NCBI RefSeq assembly: GCF_014905175.1
Contig: NC_057789.1
Coordinates: 16,296,876-16,360,875 of the forward strand
Direction of reading: 5' to 3'
Length of the DNA: 64,000 bases
Source of the DNA: Aphidius gifuensis
Lineage: Eukaryota > Arthropoda > Insecta > Hymenoptera > Braconidae
A program made the translations under genes and the position numbers. This document shows, in pieces, positions 11,709-23,624 of the stretch. The notes under the pieces are model-generated. The model was not told the origin of the DNA. It ran no database searches and saw only the letters and a program-made list of their open reading frames with translations. Numbering within the stretch: the first letter of the stretch is position 1; each line of letters starts with the position of its first letter.

Positions 11709-12590
11709 TATGTAATGGTGGTTTCGAGGACTTTTCTTTTCAAATTTTAATTATCCCTTTAATATAACCAAATGACTGTTTTGACGGTGGCAATAGTCCT
11801 TGTATCTATTGATTAATACTTATATTGAATAACAATTCATAAAATGTATCAGGGTCATATGATAAGACTTCTTTGTTATCGTTTTAACTTGATGTCCCCA
11901 AAACCTCCGATAAATTTTTTTAAAAAACTATGTAATGGAGGTTTCAAGGACTTTTCTTTTAAAAATTCACTTATCTTCTTGAAATAAATCAATGACTGTT
12001 TTGACGGTGGCAATAGTCCTTATATCTATTGACTAATACTTATATTGAATAACAATTCACAAAATGTATCAGGGCCATATGATAAGACTTCTTTGTTATC
12101 GTTTTAACTTGATGTCCCCAAAACCTCCAATAGATTTTTTTTTGAAACTATGTAATGGAGGTTTCAAGGACTTTTCTTTTAAAAATTTACTTATCTTTTT
12201 AAAATAACTCAATGACTGTTTTGACGGTGGCGATAGTCCTTATATCTATTGATTAATACTTATATTGAATAATGATTCATAAAATGTATCAGGGCCATAT
12301 AATAGGACTTCTTTGTTATCATTTTAACTTGATGTCCCCAAAACCTCCGATAGATTTTTTTAAAAAACTATGTAATGGAGGTTTCAAGGACTTTACTTTC
12401 GAAAATTCAATTATCACTTTAATTCAACCCAATGACTACCTTGAAGGTTGCAATATTTCTTATATCTGTTAATTAATACTTATATTGAATGATAATTTAT
12501 AAAATGTGTTAGGGCCATATGATAGGACTTGAAGATAAAACACTATTAATATATCTTACATGTTGTCCTCGAAGCCTTTTCTTATATTTT
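11709..12590. repeat. Four-copy tandem repeat, 220-bp period
   Basis: ctatgtaatgg recurs at 11709, 11928, 12148 and 12368. Each unit holds gaggtttcaaggactttt at its start, gactgttttgacggtgg in the middle and gatgtccccaaaacctcc at its end. Unit borders therefore fall within the inverted motif pairs of the enclosing element. Confidence 0.9.
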
Positions 12591-12959
12591 TTTATCCGGA
12601 TTATGTTGGTCGTTCTGAAAAGTCTTCATAGAACTTAAACGAACTAATGACTAAAAATAGAGTACAGAGTTATGACTGTTTGGAATACGTGTATGACATC
12701 ATCTACTTCTACGAAGTGGACTGAATCCGAGAAAATCGCGAGAAAATGGAAAAATATCAGAGAAAAACGGAAAAATATCATAGAATAAAAGAAATATTAG
12801 AAGAAAAATTTTTGAACTTGCAATTAAAGAGTTCTGAGAGTAAACATACAATGCGGCCATTTTTTGAGTCATACTTAACGATCGTATGAATTTCAGTTTG
12901 GGCTTGATGTTCCTAAAAGCACTAACGGAAGAAGTTTATGGTTTGGTACGTTCCGTGGA

Positions 12960-14400
12960 CACCAAGAAAATCTAAGTAGAACTTGTAACGAAGACAACAG
13001 TCTTTATTTATTTTATACTTTCCGGTATAGGCTGCAAGTCCTCAAAACCACCGTTCTACGAATTAAAAACTCTCGCAGTATGGTAGTTTTGAGGACGTCT
13101 CAAAATTACGTCGTTAATTCCGTTTTGATTCAAGTATGGTTTAAGATTATCAGAAAGGTTCTACTATGAAATTTCCAAATCCGCACGTTTCGTGGACACC
13201 AAGAAAAATTAAGTAGAACTTGTAACAAAGACAACAGTCTTTCTCTAAATACCTACTGTCCAACAAATAGTTTCAGTTATTGCTATCGAAACGAATTCAG
13301 TTTCAGTTTTCCCGAAAATATCTAAGAATTTCTAATGCTACTAAATCAAGGCGGTATCTCGTTGCTAAGGCTACTGGTTCAAAGTGATCAATCATTTCTG
13401 AGCTTCCGGAAAACCGGAAAAAATTGTCTCAACTTTTTATGTTAAAAGAATACAGAACGACCGTTTTTCCAGTCAACGCGTTTTTCGTCGGAGAATTTCC
13501 TTATATTTTGGTTTTATGTGATTGTCCTTATGATTCGATTCGTCGAATAAATTATTAAAACTATAATAAATTACAGTGTAGAAGAATGGCCTTATTCCAA
13601 GTTTGAAATATTTATTTTATACTTTCCGGTATAGGCTGCAAGTCCTCAAAACCACCGTTCTACGGATAAAAAACTTTCGTAGTATGGTGGTTTTGAGGAC
13701 GTCTCAGAATTACGTCGTTAATTCCGTTTTGATTCAAGTATGGTTTGAGATTATTAGAAAACTTCTATGAAATTTCCAAACCCGCTCGTTCCGTGGACAC
13801 CAAGAAAAATTAAGAACTTGTAACAAAGAAAACGGTTTTCCGCTGAATACCTACTGTCTAACAAATAGTTTCAGTTATTGTTATCGAAACGAATTAAGTT
13901 TCGGTTTTCCCGACGGTATCTAAGAATTTCTAATGCTACTAAATTAAGGCGGTATCTCGTTGTTTAGGCTACTGTTTCAAGGTCATCAATCATTTCTGAG
14001 GTTCCGGAAAACCGGAAAGAATTGTCTCAACTTTCCGTGTCGAAAAAATACAGAACGACCGTGTTTCCAGTCAACGCGTTTTTCGTCGGAGAATTTCCTT
14101 ATATTCTGGTCTCGTGTGATAGTTTTTAGGATTTGATTTGTCCAATAAATTATTAAAACTATAACAAGTTACAGTGTAGAAGATTGGCTCCATTTTAAGT
14201 TTGTAAGATTAATTTTATAATTTCCGGTATAGATTGCAAGTCCTCAAAACCACCGTTCTACGACTAAAGAAATTTCATAGTATGGTGGTTTTGAGGACGT
14301 TTTGAAGTTACGTCGTTAATTCCGTTCATATTTGAGTATCGTTTGAGATTATCAGAAAGGTTCTATAAAATTTCTAAACCTCTACGTTCTGTGGACACAA
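12960..14400. repeat. ~600-bp tandem repeat, two full copies plus a partial one
   Basis: tccggtatag recurs at 13021, 13625 and 14223. Each unit carries the hairpin pair gtcctcaaaaccaccgttc ... ggttttgaggacg, followed by ttacgtcgttaattccgtt, gtggacaccaagaaa and a cgcgtttttcgtcgg segment. Copies differ by scattered substitutions while the hairpin arms stay complementary. Confidence 0.85.
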
Positions 14401-15512
14401 AGAAAGCTTGAGTAGAACTCGTAACAAACTCTTTTTATTATTTAAATTTTAGCATATGTCCTCAAAACAACCATTCCACAATTATAAAAATTGTATGTCA
14501 CGGTGCTTTCAAGGACTTTCAACAATTATTTGATGAACAATTTTTGTTTTGTGTTTTCCGAAGAAACTTGTTGTTATGTCTTATAGATTACAGATATCCG
14601 TAAAGATTCTCAAAAACGAGTACACTATTTCTGCATATTCCTGTGCATTTTCTATTTTTACAGAATGTCTTCAAAACTGCCAATAGCTGGAGATACGAAA
14701 TCCGTAAAATGGTGGTTTTGGGGACATTTAGATTGAAGTAGAATCAAAAGTTATTATCCAGTCGACTGCAATTTCAACGATGAATTTCATGAAAAGGGAA
14801 GAATCTTATTGAGAACTGCCAGAAAATTCATATCGAAATTCATAAATTCGACTGTTCCATCGAATTGAGGTTCAAAAAATTAAGTCCTCAAAACTGCCTC
14901 TGTGTGAAAAAAAAGGTAGTTATTGGTTGTTTCGGGGACATGCAATATTAAAACAGATATAATTATGTTAAATGTTATTATAAAGCATAGTGATATTTTC
15001 TTTATACTGAAAATTCACTGAGAACATGTTTGTAGTTTGAATTGAATCGTAAAAATGCATTTAGCGCAGTAATGTTGCTTTTTTATCAAAAGTCCTTGAA
15101 ACCTCCATTAGATCGAAAAATGATGTTCTTGGAATGGAGGTTTCAGGGACACACGAAAAAATTCTTATTTTGGTCAATAATTGAATTTTTTCATCGAATC
15201 ATTACTATTTATAGATTAAGATGGAATCAATTGAAGATAAATCGGTCGTAATACCTACTTCGCATTTCAATTTATGAAAATTATACCTGGTAAAATAAAA
15301 AGTCCTCAAAACCACCAAAGCATATTTTTCAAATGGGGTTTTGAGGACCGTCCTCAAAACCACCAAATGTCCTCAAAACCACCATTGTATATATGAAGTA
15401 GTCCCCGAAACCACCACTGTATGTATAAAAGTATGCGTACATGTGCTTATACTTATAAATTTAATTATCACATATTAACATAAATTATTATATTATATTT
15501 ATATGTATACAT

Positions 15513-16144
15513 TAGGGTGTTTTTTTTTTTTTCGATATTTTTTTTTCTCTTCACCCATCTTCATACAAGTTCATACAACTCTAAATCATGCCCAGAAAAA
15601 ATTTGAACTCAATTGAAAAATATTTAGAGGTGGTTCAGGAGTCATTTGTTTTTTCCATTTGATTAACATGGGGTTAATACACTTCATTCACTATTTTGAT
15701 CATGTTTATACCTTTCAAGTTCACGTTGGTCTCATTTGATAGAGTATTAAATTCTATAGCATATAATATTCATAGTTTTGATCATTTACAATTTAAAAAA
15801 ATAGTGAAATAATGCTCCAAAAAGGTAGTATTTACAATTTTTCTGAAAAACAAAATTGTAAATGATCAAAACTATGAATATTATATGCTATAAAATTCAA
15901 TACTCTATGAAATAAGACCAACGCGAACTTGAACGGTCGAAAATTAAAGCCTCCATGATCAAAATGGTGAATGAAGTGTATTAAACCCATGTTAATCAAA
16001 TGGAAAAAACAAATGACCCCTGAACCACCTCTAAATATTTTTCAATTGAGTTCAAATTTTTTCTGGGCATGATTTAGAGCTGTATAAACTTGTATGGAGA
16101 TGGGTGAAGAGAAAAAAAAATATCGAAAAAAAAAAAACACCCTA
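15513..16144. mobile_element. hAT-type MITE, 632 bp, with 8-bp TSD
   Basis: Fully palindromic element that begins TAGGGTGTTTT and ends AAAACACCCTA. It is flanked by the perfect 8-bp direct duplication gtatacat (15505-15512 and 16145-16152). Arms of roughly 300 bases stay paired through cacccatcttcatacaag and aaatatttagaggtggttca to a centre near 15830. TAGGG-type ends with an 8-bp duplication are the hAT pattern. No coding capacity. Confidence 0.85.
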
Positions 16145-16504
16145 GTATACATACATTTTACTATATTTTATTATTTATCGATACTTACAACAAATGTTGA
16201 TTTTCACTGTCACTTTTGAAGGCTAACCTCAAGAGAATGGGCAACACTTGTTGACATTTCATTATTGTAACCGAAATTGAACTTAACACCTTAAATTAAT
16301 TAACAAAATAGATACCTTATAATATTCCGTAGGTATCTATTTGAGAATATTTAAAACAAAATTCGATAATGCAATATTATATATATATTAATATAATATA
16401 TATTATTTTATATACCAACAAACTGAAATTTCGACAATAATAATGCTATGGTGCCGGCTATGACAACCATGAGACCAATACTATGAAGCGATATTTTCAT
16501 TTTT

Positions 16505-17005
16505 CAGTTGTATATGCTATATGTATACTATGCTATATGTATACTGCGTTGCCTATGCTATATGTATACGCGACGCTATGCTGTATGTATACTGCCTATG
16601 CTATATGCATACTGCCTATGCCGTATGTGTACCCGAGATGAAAAATTGCATTCAACGTTTTATGTTGCTTTGCCTATGCCATATGTATACTATTATATGC
16701 TATATGTATACTGCCTATGCTATATGTATACTGCCTATGCCATATGTATACTATGCTATATGTATACTGCCTATGCTGTATGTATACTGCGTTGCATTCA
16801 CCGTTTTATGTCGCGTTGCATATGTTATATGTACACTATGCTATATGTATACGCTATGCTATATGTATACTGCCTATGCTATATGTATACTGCCTATGCT
16901 GTATGTATACTGCGTTGCATTCAACGTTTTATGTTGCGTTGCCTATGCCATATGTATACTATTATATCGTATATGTATACTGCCTATGCTATATGTATAA
17001 AACGT
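16505..17005. repeat. ~20-bp minisatellite with higher-order structure
   Basis: About 20 copies of a unit like tgctatatgtatactgccta, with a longer super-unit in which gcattcaacgttttatgttgcg appears three times (near 16650, 16795 and 16915). The unit lacks stop codons in several frames, so long tyrosine-rich open frames arise in all three plus-strand frames. They are artefacts. Confidence 0.9.
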
Positions 17006-17598
17006 TGCATGCATTTTTTTCGATTCATGGATTCGATTCATGGATCACAAAAAGGGTTTGCAAGAAGAGGTGGTAACGAGGAGGAGAAGAAAGGAGAGGT
17101 GCATGGAAAGCATGAAAAAAGGCTGTGATGGGTACAATGGAGTTCTCAATAAACTATATTTCGAAAGCTATGAAAAGTTCCTTTTTGGTGATGAAATATA
17201 TGACTTGAATTGAAAAATGATTTGCGTAAAAGTTGTAGGATTCGAAGGGTGACATAGAAAAAAAAAAAAAAAAAATGTGTGTTATTGTACGCACAGGGAA
17301 GTGAAACTTCTTCAGTAATTCTAATAAATTGTAATTGAAAGATCTGTCGTTGCATTAATATATTTTTGACTAGTTGTTTTTTTCGCTCTCCTCTCGAGTG
17401 AACTATTATGTTCATTCAGTCATTAACAATTATGATAGAAATTTTTAAATTTATTGATTAGTTATAATATTAAGGTTCTATGTAAATGAAATTCTAATTT
17501 ATAAACTCAACACAGAATATAATTTTATATAAATATTTATTTATTGAAAAACTAGTCAGCTGAATACTTCTATTACTATTTTATGTACACTTTTTATT
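17006..17598. other. Non-coding stretch with a partial dispersed repeat
   Basis: Contains a short segment (gtaaaagttgtaggattcg near 17227) that is shared with 28490-28510. Otherwise there are poly-A runs and no supported gene. Confidence 0.4.
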
Positions 17599-17826
17599 TT
17601 ATGTATATACAGACTGTCCTATTTTAATTGGATAATGGATTTTTCTTGAAAAATATAGCTCAAATTCATATTCATGAAATACTGAGTTTTTTTCAGTTGC
17701 TCTTTTATCTTCAGGATTTTTGTCGGGATGATATTTTTTAATATTTTCCCGATATATCAACTTTAGATGACTTAAGGTTCCAATATTATTGAATATTGAG
17801 TCAATTTCAGCCTCGTAATCTGACAT
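17599..17826 (-). pseudogene. J-domain (DnaJ-like) N-terminal fragment
   Basis: Open frame of 75 codons starting ATG at 17826, just after an acceptor-like TATTTTTCAG. The translation opens MSDYEAEIDSIFNNIGTLSH and contains YRENIKKYHPDKNPEDKRA, the helix II and HPD signature of J domains, where the HPD tripeptide stimulates Hsp70 ATPase. A full J domain needs about 70 residues with helices III and IV. Here the sequence after position 46 (FHEYEFELYFSRKIHYPIK) does not resemble those helices, so the domain looks truncated or continues in another exon. It lies immediately downstream, in transcription sense, of the inverted repeat locus at 17.9-24.4 kb and could be that locus's last exon. It may equally be a nested retrocopy in the anoctamin intron. 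Confidence 0.5.
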
Positions 17827-18350
17827 GTTACAGCCTGAAAAATATAAAATTAATACAAATTATAATGGAAATAAATTTGATTTTGATTCAGTAGCTATCT
17901 CCTCAATATTTGAATAAAAAAAAAAAAAAAAAAACAAAACGAACTATTTGATGTTTAAAAAAATTTAATGTCAAATATTGATCAATTTTTTCAACATCTT
18001 TTTTATGAGCGAATTAACCACAAACACATGATGAAGCATCATCGCCGCCACTACCACCACCGTGTATTTGTTCTATTATGATTGCTGTTGTTTATATATG
18101 ATCGATACTGTTGTTGTTATTTTGATTTCCACTTGGTACATCATTTATTGAATTATTATTTACTCCTGTTGTTGTTGTTTCATTGAATGATTCAATATTT
18201 AATCATCTGTTCCATTTTTTTGTCCTTAACAAATTCATTCAAGATCTTGAATTTATTTCGATCATGACAAGCACGATCATAACAAGCACAAGCACTTGAA
18301 TAACCACTATCTTGTGTATATTATTTGATTTTCAGACAGATTCATTTTAA

Positions 18351-19034
18351 GGTTGTTTTTAAATCGCATGACCGGGCGTCGTTTTGGGTTCACAGGGGTA
18401 CTTACAAACGTATGTTGAATGAAAAAATTATAGCGCCCCCTCATGCCTAAAATCTTTTCACTTTACTGATGCGTCATAAGTAGTGTGAATGTTGCCGGCT
18501 TATATTTACAGACACTAATACTACTCTAGCAATAAACATTCAGGGGGAAGTTCCAAAACCGTACATTTCTTGTAAGAGAAGGATAGAAGAAGAGATGGAA
18601 GATTGAGCCGAAAGAGATAGAGAGAAGGATAGAGCTAGAAGAATAAAACCGAACGGCGGTATTGGAACGTACCCCAAATTTTCAATGTAATTCAGCCGGC
18701 TGAAACTCGTAAATTTAAAAAGTAATTAGCCAATATCTTTTAAACAGTACTGAGGAAATGGATAATTTCTTTTTCATTGATTTCGTATTTGTAAAGTGTA
18801 CAAATCTGTAGAAAAAAATCAAAATTTAAATTAGGAGTTTTAAAAGTACAAGCGCAAACGTACCTATACTCCCTATGCTTGCGTGTTAAAGTTGTCAACT
18901 TTGACACTAATTATCTGGATTTTGACGCAGAGGAAAATTACGAAAAAATTCCACCAAATAGATAATTATTTCATTTAAACATTAAAAAAAAAAAATCGAA
19001 AATTAAATTACGGGAATTTCATTTGAAAACAACC
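18351..19034. mobile_element. TTAA-flanked MITE (piggyBac-type insertion), 684 bp
   Basis: Ends GGTTGTTTT and AAAACAACC are inverted and flanked by TTAA at 18347-18350 and 19035-19038. The empty site (attcattttaaatactcatt-like, see 24085) contains a single TTAA. TTAA duplication is characteristic of piggyBac transposases. The purine-rich interior has no open frame. Confidence 0.8.
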
Positions 19035-19038
19035 TTAA

Positions 19039-19350
19039 ATACTCATTATTTGATTAAAAATATTATTACAACCACCAGTACAAGTCTCATGAAAATTACC
19101 AGACATTGGTCTAGGATCTAGTCGTATTTTAAATTTTACTGATTTAGGATTACCAGTACATTCATCACATGTTTCTAATAGTATTTCAATGTCATTAATT
19201 GTCTCTTGAAATCCTATACAATCTAAATTACCATATTTGCTATCTTTACGTTCACGTGGTACCACAATTTTATCCACATATTATTTATTGTTGTTTGGTA
19301 TTGTGATTATGATGTTGCTGTCGTATTATGTCAAGCACTTGAATAACCAC
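19039..19350 (-). pseudogene. Unknown coding-like unit, copy A
   Basis: Unit of the inverted-duplicated locus. The minus-strand frame reads VVPRERKDSKYGNLDCIGFQ, then ETINDIEILLETCDECTGNP and later GNFHETCTGGCNNIFNQIMS. It has five cysteines in a C-x(n)-CxxC-x(n)-CxxxC arrangement and no known domain I can name. The frame lacks an ATG close to its start, and stop codons lie just upstream in the sister copies, so it looks like an internal exon or a relic. Its end is cut by the solo LTR at 19351. Confidence 0.4.
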
Positions 19351-20377
19351 TGTTCCGGGTCGAAACACATGTCTGTTGGTCCTAGACTGACCAGATTTTT
19401 ATTCTTTTTATTTTTAAACAAAATACAATAAGTTGATAAGTTTTAAACATTACTCTGTTTTTTATGGCTAGATCGCAAGATCATACAATTTCAAATAACA
19501 TATGACTAACAATTTTGGTTTATATTTTTTCTAAAATATTTTAAACTCGAATATTCCCACACATGGTCAACTCATGCATAGATTTTTTGAGTAAAAATCA
19601 CGTAACAAATAAAACCATAAACTCAAGTTTCTCTTTGGTACTATTATAACATATTTTTTAAAAACATTATTTGTCAAGAATTAGAGAAAATCTCACATCT
19701 GTCAAACAACTGCACTAACGTATTTTCGATACACAGAATGATCGTAAAATCGACAATAAAAAAGTAAATTTATAACTTTTTAAATAAACTAAATTCATGA
19801 AAACGTCTTGGACTTTCCGGTCGTAAAATCTATATTTTTTGATTACACATGGTATTTTTTATGTCACCCTTTGGACCACACAAGGCCCAATTTTATGTCT
19901 AAAAATCCCACCACCTACGCCTAGTTTTTTACCCTCTCTTGAACTAATTTTTGACCAATTAAAACTAATTTTAACTAAGTACACACCCATTTTTTGGACT
20001 TAACAATTTTCAACAAACTGAGAAATCAGTTGCTCTTCAACACTCGTTTACGTAACATCTCTTATTAATATTGATTCGCGTACAACGGGATTTCTTTATA
20101 CTTACAATATAAAATAGTAGTGTCTGTCCATAACAACACTTGTTAGACTCAACTCAATATACAATATACAATACAATTAATTATAATTTTAGTGAAATAA
20201 TAAAGTGAATATATTAATAGAATTTAAACCACAGTGTTTGGATTTATTTAAAGTGTTATTCCTATTATTTCAAGTTACAACCTATCCTCCACATCCTTTG
20301 ATAGCCCTGTATCAAACATAAGGCCTTACAACCCTTGTGAAATTATCGTGGTATATTTGGATACGTGGTGCGATACA
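19351..20377 (+). mobile_element. Solo LTR, copy 1 (1,027 bp)
   Basis: Starts TGTTCCGGGTCGAA and ends GGTGCGATACA, the TG...CA form of retroviral-type LTRs. It interrupts the repeat unit text ataaccactatcttg: accac remains on the left and actac on the right, a 5-bp duplication with one mismatch. There is no internal retrotransposon region, so it arose by LTR recombination. Copies are at 26807-28130 and 57862-58764. Confidence 0.8.
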
Positions 20378-20476
20378 ACTACTATCTTGGGTTTTATTTG
20401 TTTATTTGACAAATTCATTTTCGCTACTCATTATTTGATTAAAAATATTATTACAACCACCAGTACAAGTCTCATG

Positions 20477-22311
20477 TAGAGATGCCGCGATAATCGATAA
20501 TATCGCGACAAGACGATACGATAATGACGACAACGATACGATAATTCCATTTTTTATCGTATCGTCGTCACGACACGATACGATATTTGACTGACGATAA
20601 CCGATAAAATTATCGCGTTATCGCGATAATATCGGAAAAAATACATTTAAATTCAAGCTAAGATGTCTTATTTATAATAAGGAAAGAAAAATAAACACTT
20701 AAGTCCATAGACTTCAAATTTATATTAAACTCCACACCATATCATAATTTTTAAAAAAAATAGGCTATTGCAACATAAAAAAAAAAAAAAAACTGATATT
20801 TTCGGTTTTTTCGGTACCGAACCACCAACTCCGCTGACCATCATTCAGTAATTTAAAAATCGATATTTTCGGTGTTGCATAATTAAAGTTTGTATTACTT
20901 CAATATTATTAGATTAATATAATTAATATTATAAGTAATACAAATTTTAATCATACTAGTGTTGTTGACGGCCGCAAGCGGCCGTTTTCGTTGATCAACT
21001 GTCAATGATATGACAAAAAACAATTAATGAAATTTTTTATACAAAAAAAAAAAGGATTCAAAATAATTTGTGTTACCGGTATAAGACTTAGTAAATTTTA
21101 ACACGAGAAAAACAAAAAAAAAAAAAAAAAAAATTACTTAAAAATGATCTTATACAGATGCATGCCTTTTACATTGAATATTTTGTACTACTAAAATCAG
21201 AATTTGATCCTAAATAACAATAACAAATTGTAAATTTAAATTCTGGAGTAAACTATTTTTTTTTGAATAATCTTAAAGTACGAATTCTGCTTTTATTGAT
21301 TCAAATGAGCTCACGGCTTTCTTTTTGAGAAGAAGAATTATTAATACAAATTAACCTACGACTTTTCTTCTAAGAAAATAAACAAATCATTTGATAAAAT
21401 TTTTTTTCGAGGTGCCATAAACAATTATATGACACCTCCAAAAAATAATCCTTTACAAATAATTATTTTTTTATATTTAAAGAAAAACGTTATGGGCTTA
21501 TAATAGCAGAGTGGGAAAAAATATAAAAAATTGTTTATTAATGATCCCATGTCACCTCGAACAGCTGTTAATATTTATTAATAAATATTGTTGAATAATT
21601 TTATTTTTCTTTTTGAGAAAGTCGTGAGCTTAATCTAAACCAATAAAATGCAGATTGCACGGTTCATTACTTCAATAATGATTTGAAAAAAATTGGTTAC
21701 TTCAAAATTTTAGTTGACAAATTAACAAAACTTTGTTATTGTTTATATGTACAAATTTCGATTTCATTAATACAGCAAAAACAAAAAATGAATATTTAAA
21801 GTGATTTTCTTTTTTTTTTTTTTTGAGTGTGTGAGTATGTAAATGACGACCAATGAAATGACTGGAAGCAGCGTTATTCATCAACTTTTTATAAAAGGAA
21901 AATAAGTAATAATATAGTTTTATATACAATAAAGTATATAAAACTTTGTTGCACCGAGTATATTTTTTTTTAAATTTGTTTTAAGAAAATTTGTCAAATT
22001 CATAAAAGCCGCGAACTTCTCATATTGACTATTTTTTATTTAATAAATTTTTTATGTAAAAATTATGAATCATGATTCATGATATATTATTCGGTATATG
22101 TCATAATTAAAAAAAGAAAATTATCGTCGATAATGTCGATAATATACGATACGATACGACAACGCCTATAACGATACGATAATAAGACGACACAATAATT
22201 TGATTTTTTGTCGAATTTCTAGACGACACGTTACGATAACGACAATCAACTTCTACGACACGATACGATAATCAGCTAATTATCGTATCGTATCGTATCG
22301 CGGCATCTCTA
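20477..22311. mobile_element. hAT-type element, 1,835 bp, 8-bp TSD
   Basis: Ends TAGAGATGCCGCGATA and TATCGCGGCATCTCTA, flanked by the perfect duplication gtctcatg (20469-20476 and 22312-22319). Subterminal regions are packed with cgatacgataa motifs in both orientations. A shorter relative (43692-44549) lacks about 930 bases that are present here between about 20960 and 21890. No transposase frame survives. Confidence 0.9.
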
Positions 22312-22319
22312 GTCTCATG

Positions 22320-22590
22320 AAAATTACCAGACATTGGTATAGGATCTAGTCGTATTTTAAATTTTACTGATTTAGGATTACCAGTACATTTATCACATGT
22401 TTCTAATAGTATTTCAATGTCATTAATTGTCTCTTGAAATCCTATACAATCTAAATTACCATCTTTGCTATCTTTACGTTCACGTGGTACCACATTTTAT
22501 CCACATATTATTTATTGTTGTTTGGTATTGTGATTATGATGTTGCTGTCGTATTATGTCAAGCACTTAAATAACCACTATCTTGTGTATT
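22320..22590 (-). pseudogene. Unknown coding-like unit, copy B
   Basis: Second unit. The minus-strand frame reads VPRERKDSKDGNLDCIGFQE through TCDKCTGNPKSVKFKIRLDP to MSGNFHET, where the hAT element at 20477-22311 splits it. The remaining end (CTGGCNNIFNQ) is at 20400-20470. The frame is otherwise intact and about 90% identical to copy A by eye. Confidence 0.4.
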
Positions 22591-22595
22591 AATTG

Positions 22596-23587
22596 AAGGG
22601 CTTCATGCGGTACCGAGACTAGTCTCGGCCTCGCATGCGTCGTCTCGCGAGACGCGAGACCGAGATTGAGACCGAGACCGCCTTGAATCAATAAAACGAT
22701 ACCGAGACCGAGACCGAGAGTATCGTCTGAAAGTCTCGCTAGTCTCGCGAGACTCTGAAAATTTTAAATATTTTTTTTTTTTTTTTTTTTTTCCTCTTAC
22801 CGTATCGAATCATATTGAAAAAAAAGAACTGTTATATTCCTGCACAGTAAGACACTGCACAGTAGGGCACTGACGCCAGAGTCACAAGATATTTACAAGC
22901 CTTATGTATCAATGAAAATTGTAAAGACTTAAGTTACGCCAATTATATTTTCCTCAACTGATATTTGTTGTATTCGATGTTTCAAAGGCAGTGATTTACT
23001 TCTTGGAAAAAAAATACATATCGATGAAGTAAAAGAAAAAAAAAAAAGAAGATATACTATTTGTTTATGGCATTTCTAAAGACTTTTCTCAGACTAATTT
23101 AACGATTTTTAAATTTTCAAGATTCACTTTGAACATTCGTTTGTCTTTCATTTTTATTTTTTTTCTGGAAACAGAAAGATTATGTCTACTGTATTTGTTT
23201 ACACAATTAGGACGTTCTGATGCTTCATCCTTGAAGTTGTTCAGTTCCTCTGTGGTCACGTTGAAGAAAACATCAAATTTTTTTTTATGAATTTAATAAA
23301 TGAAAATAAAAAACAAACGTCGTATATAAAAATAATTCTCGTCATAATTTTGTATGATTAATCAATTTTATTAATATTAAAATCAATAATCAATTTATTA
23401 ATTAATATAATTCAATATTTATTGCATTATTTTATATTTTACAATTTAAAAAAAATTAGGTAATACAATATTAATTGTTTTTATTTTACACGAATTTGAT
23501 ATACATGGTATTATTCAATCACTTTTTTCACTTTACTTGAACGAATAAATATTAGTATAAAAGCGAGACCCGGCGAGACTTGCGAGA

Positions 23588-23624
<37 letters not shown>

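Larger units (their letters stand above)
11379..15419. mobile_element. 4.04-kb element with ~30 internal copies of its terminal motif
   Basis: The ends are perfect 19-bp inverted repeats: CAGTGGTGGTTTCGGGGAC at 11379 and its complement ending at 15419. The flanking octamers tatatatc and tatgtata agree at 6 of 8 positions. A relaxed form of the terminal motif (GGWGGTTTYRRGGAC or its complement GTCCYYRAAACCWCC) recurs about 30 times inside. Most copies form inverted pairs about 28-30 bases apart, for example 13037/13080, 13641/13684, 14239/14280, 14667/14710 and 15090/15134. No transposase frame is visible. CAGTG-type ends are compatible with hAT, but the duplication is imperfect, so the superfamily is tentative. 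Confidence 0.75.

Noticed and set aside
16508..17128. 206-codon plus-strand ORF and two overlapping long ORFs
   Set aside because: They are translations of the ~20-bp minisatellite in three frames; length comes from the absence of stops in the repeat unit.
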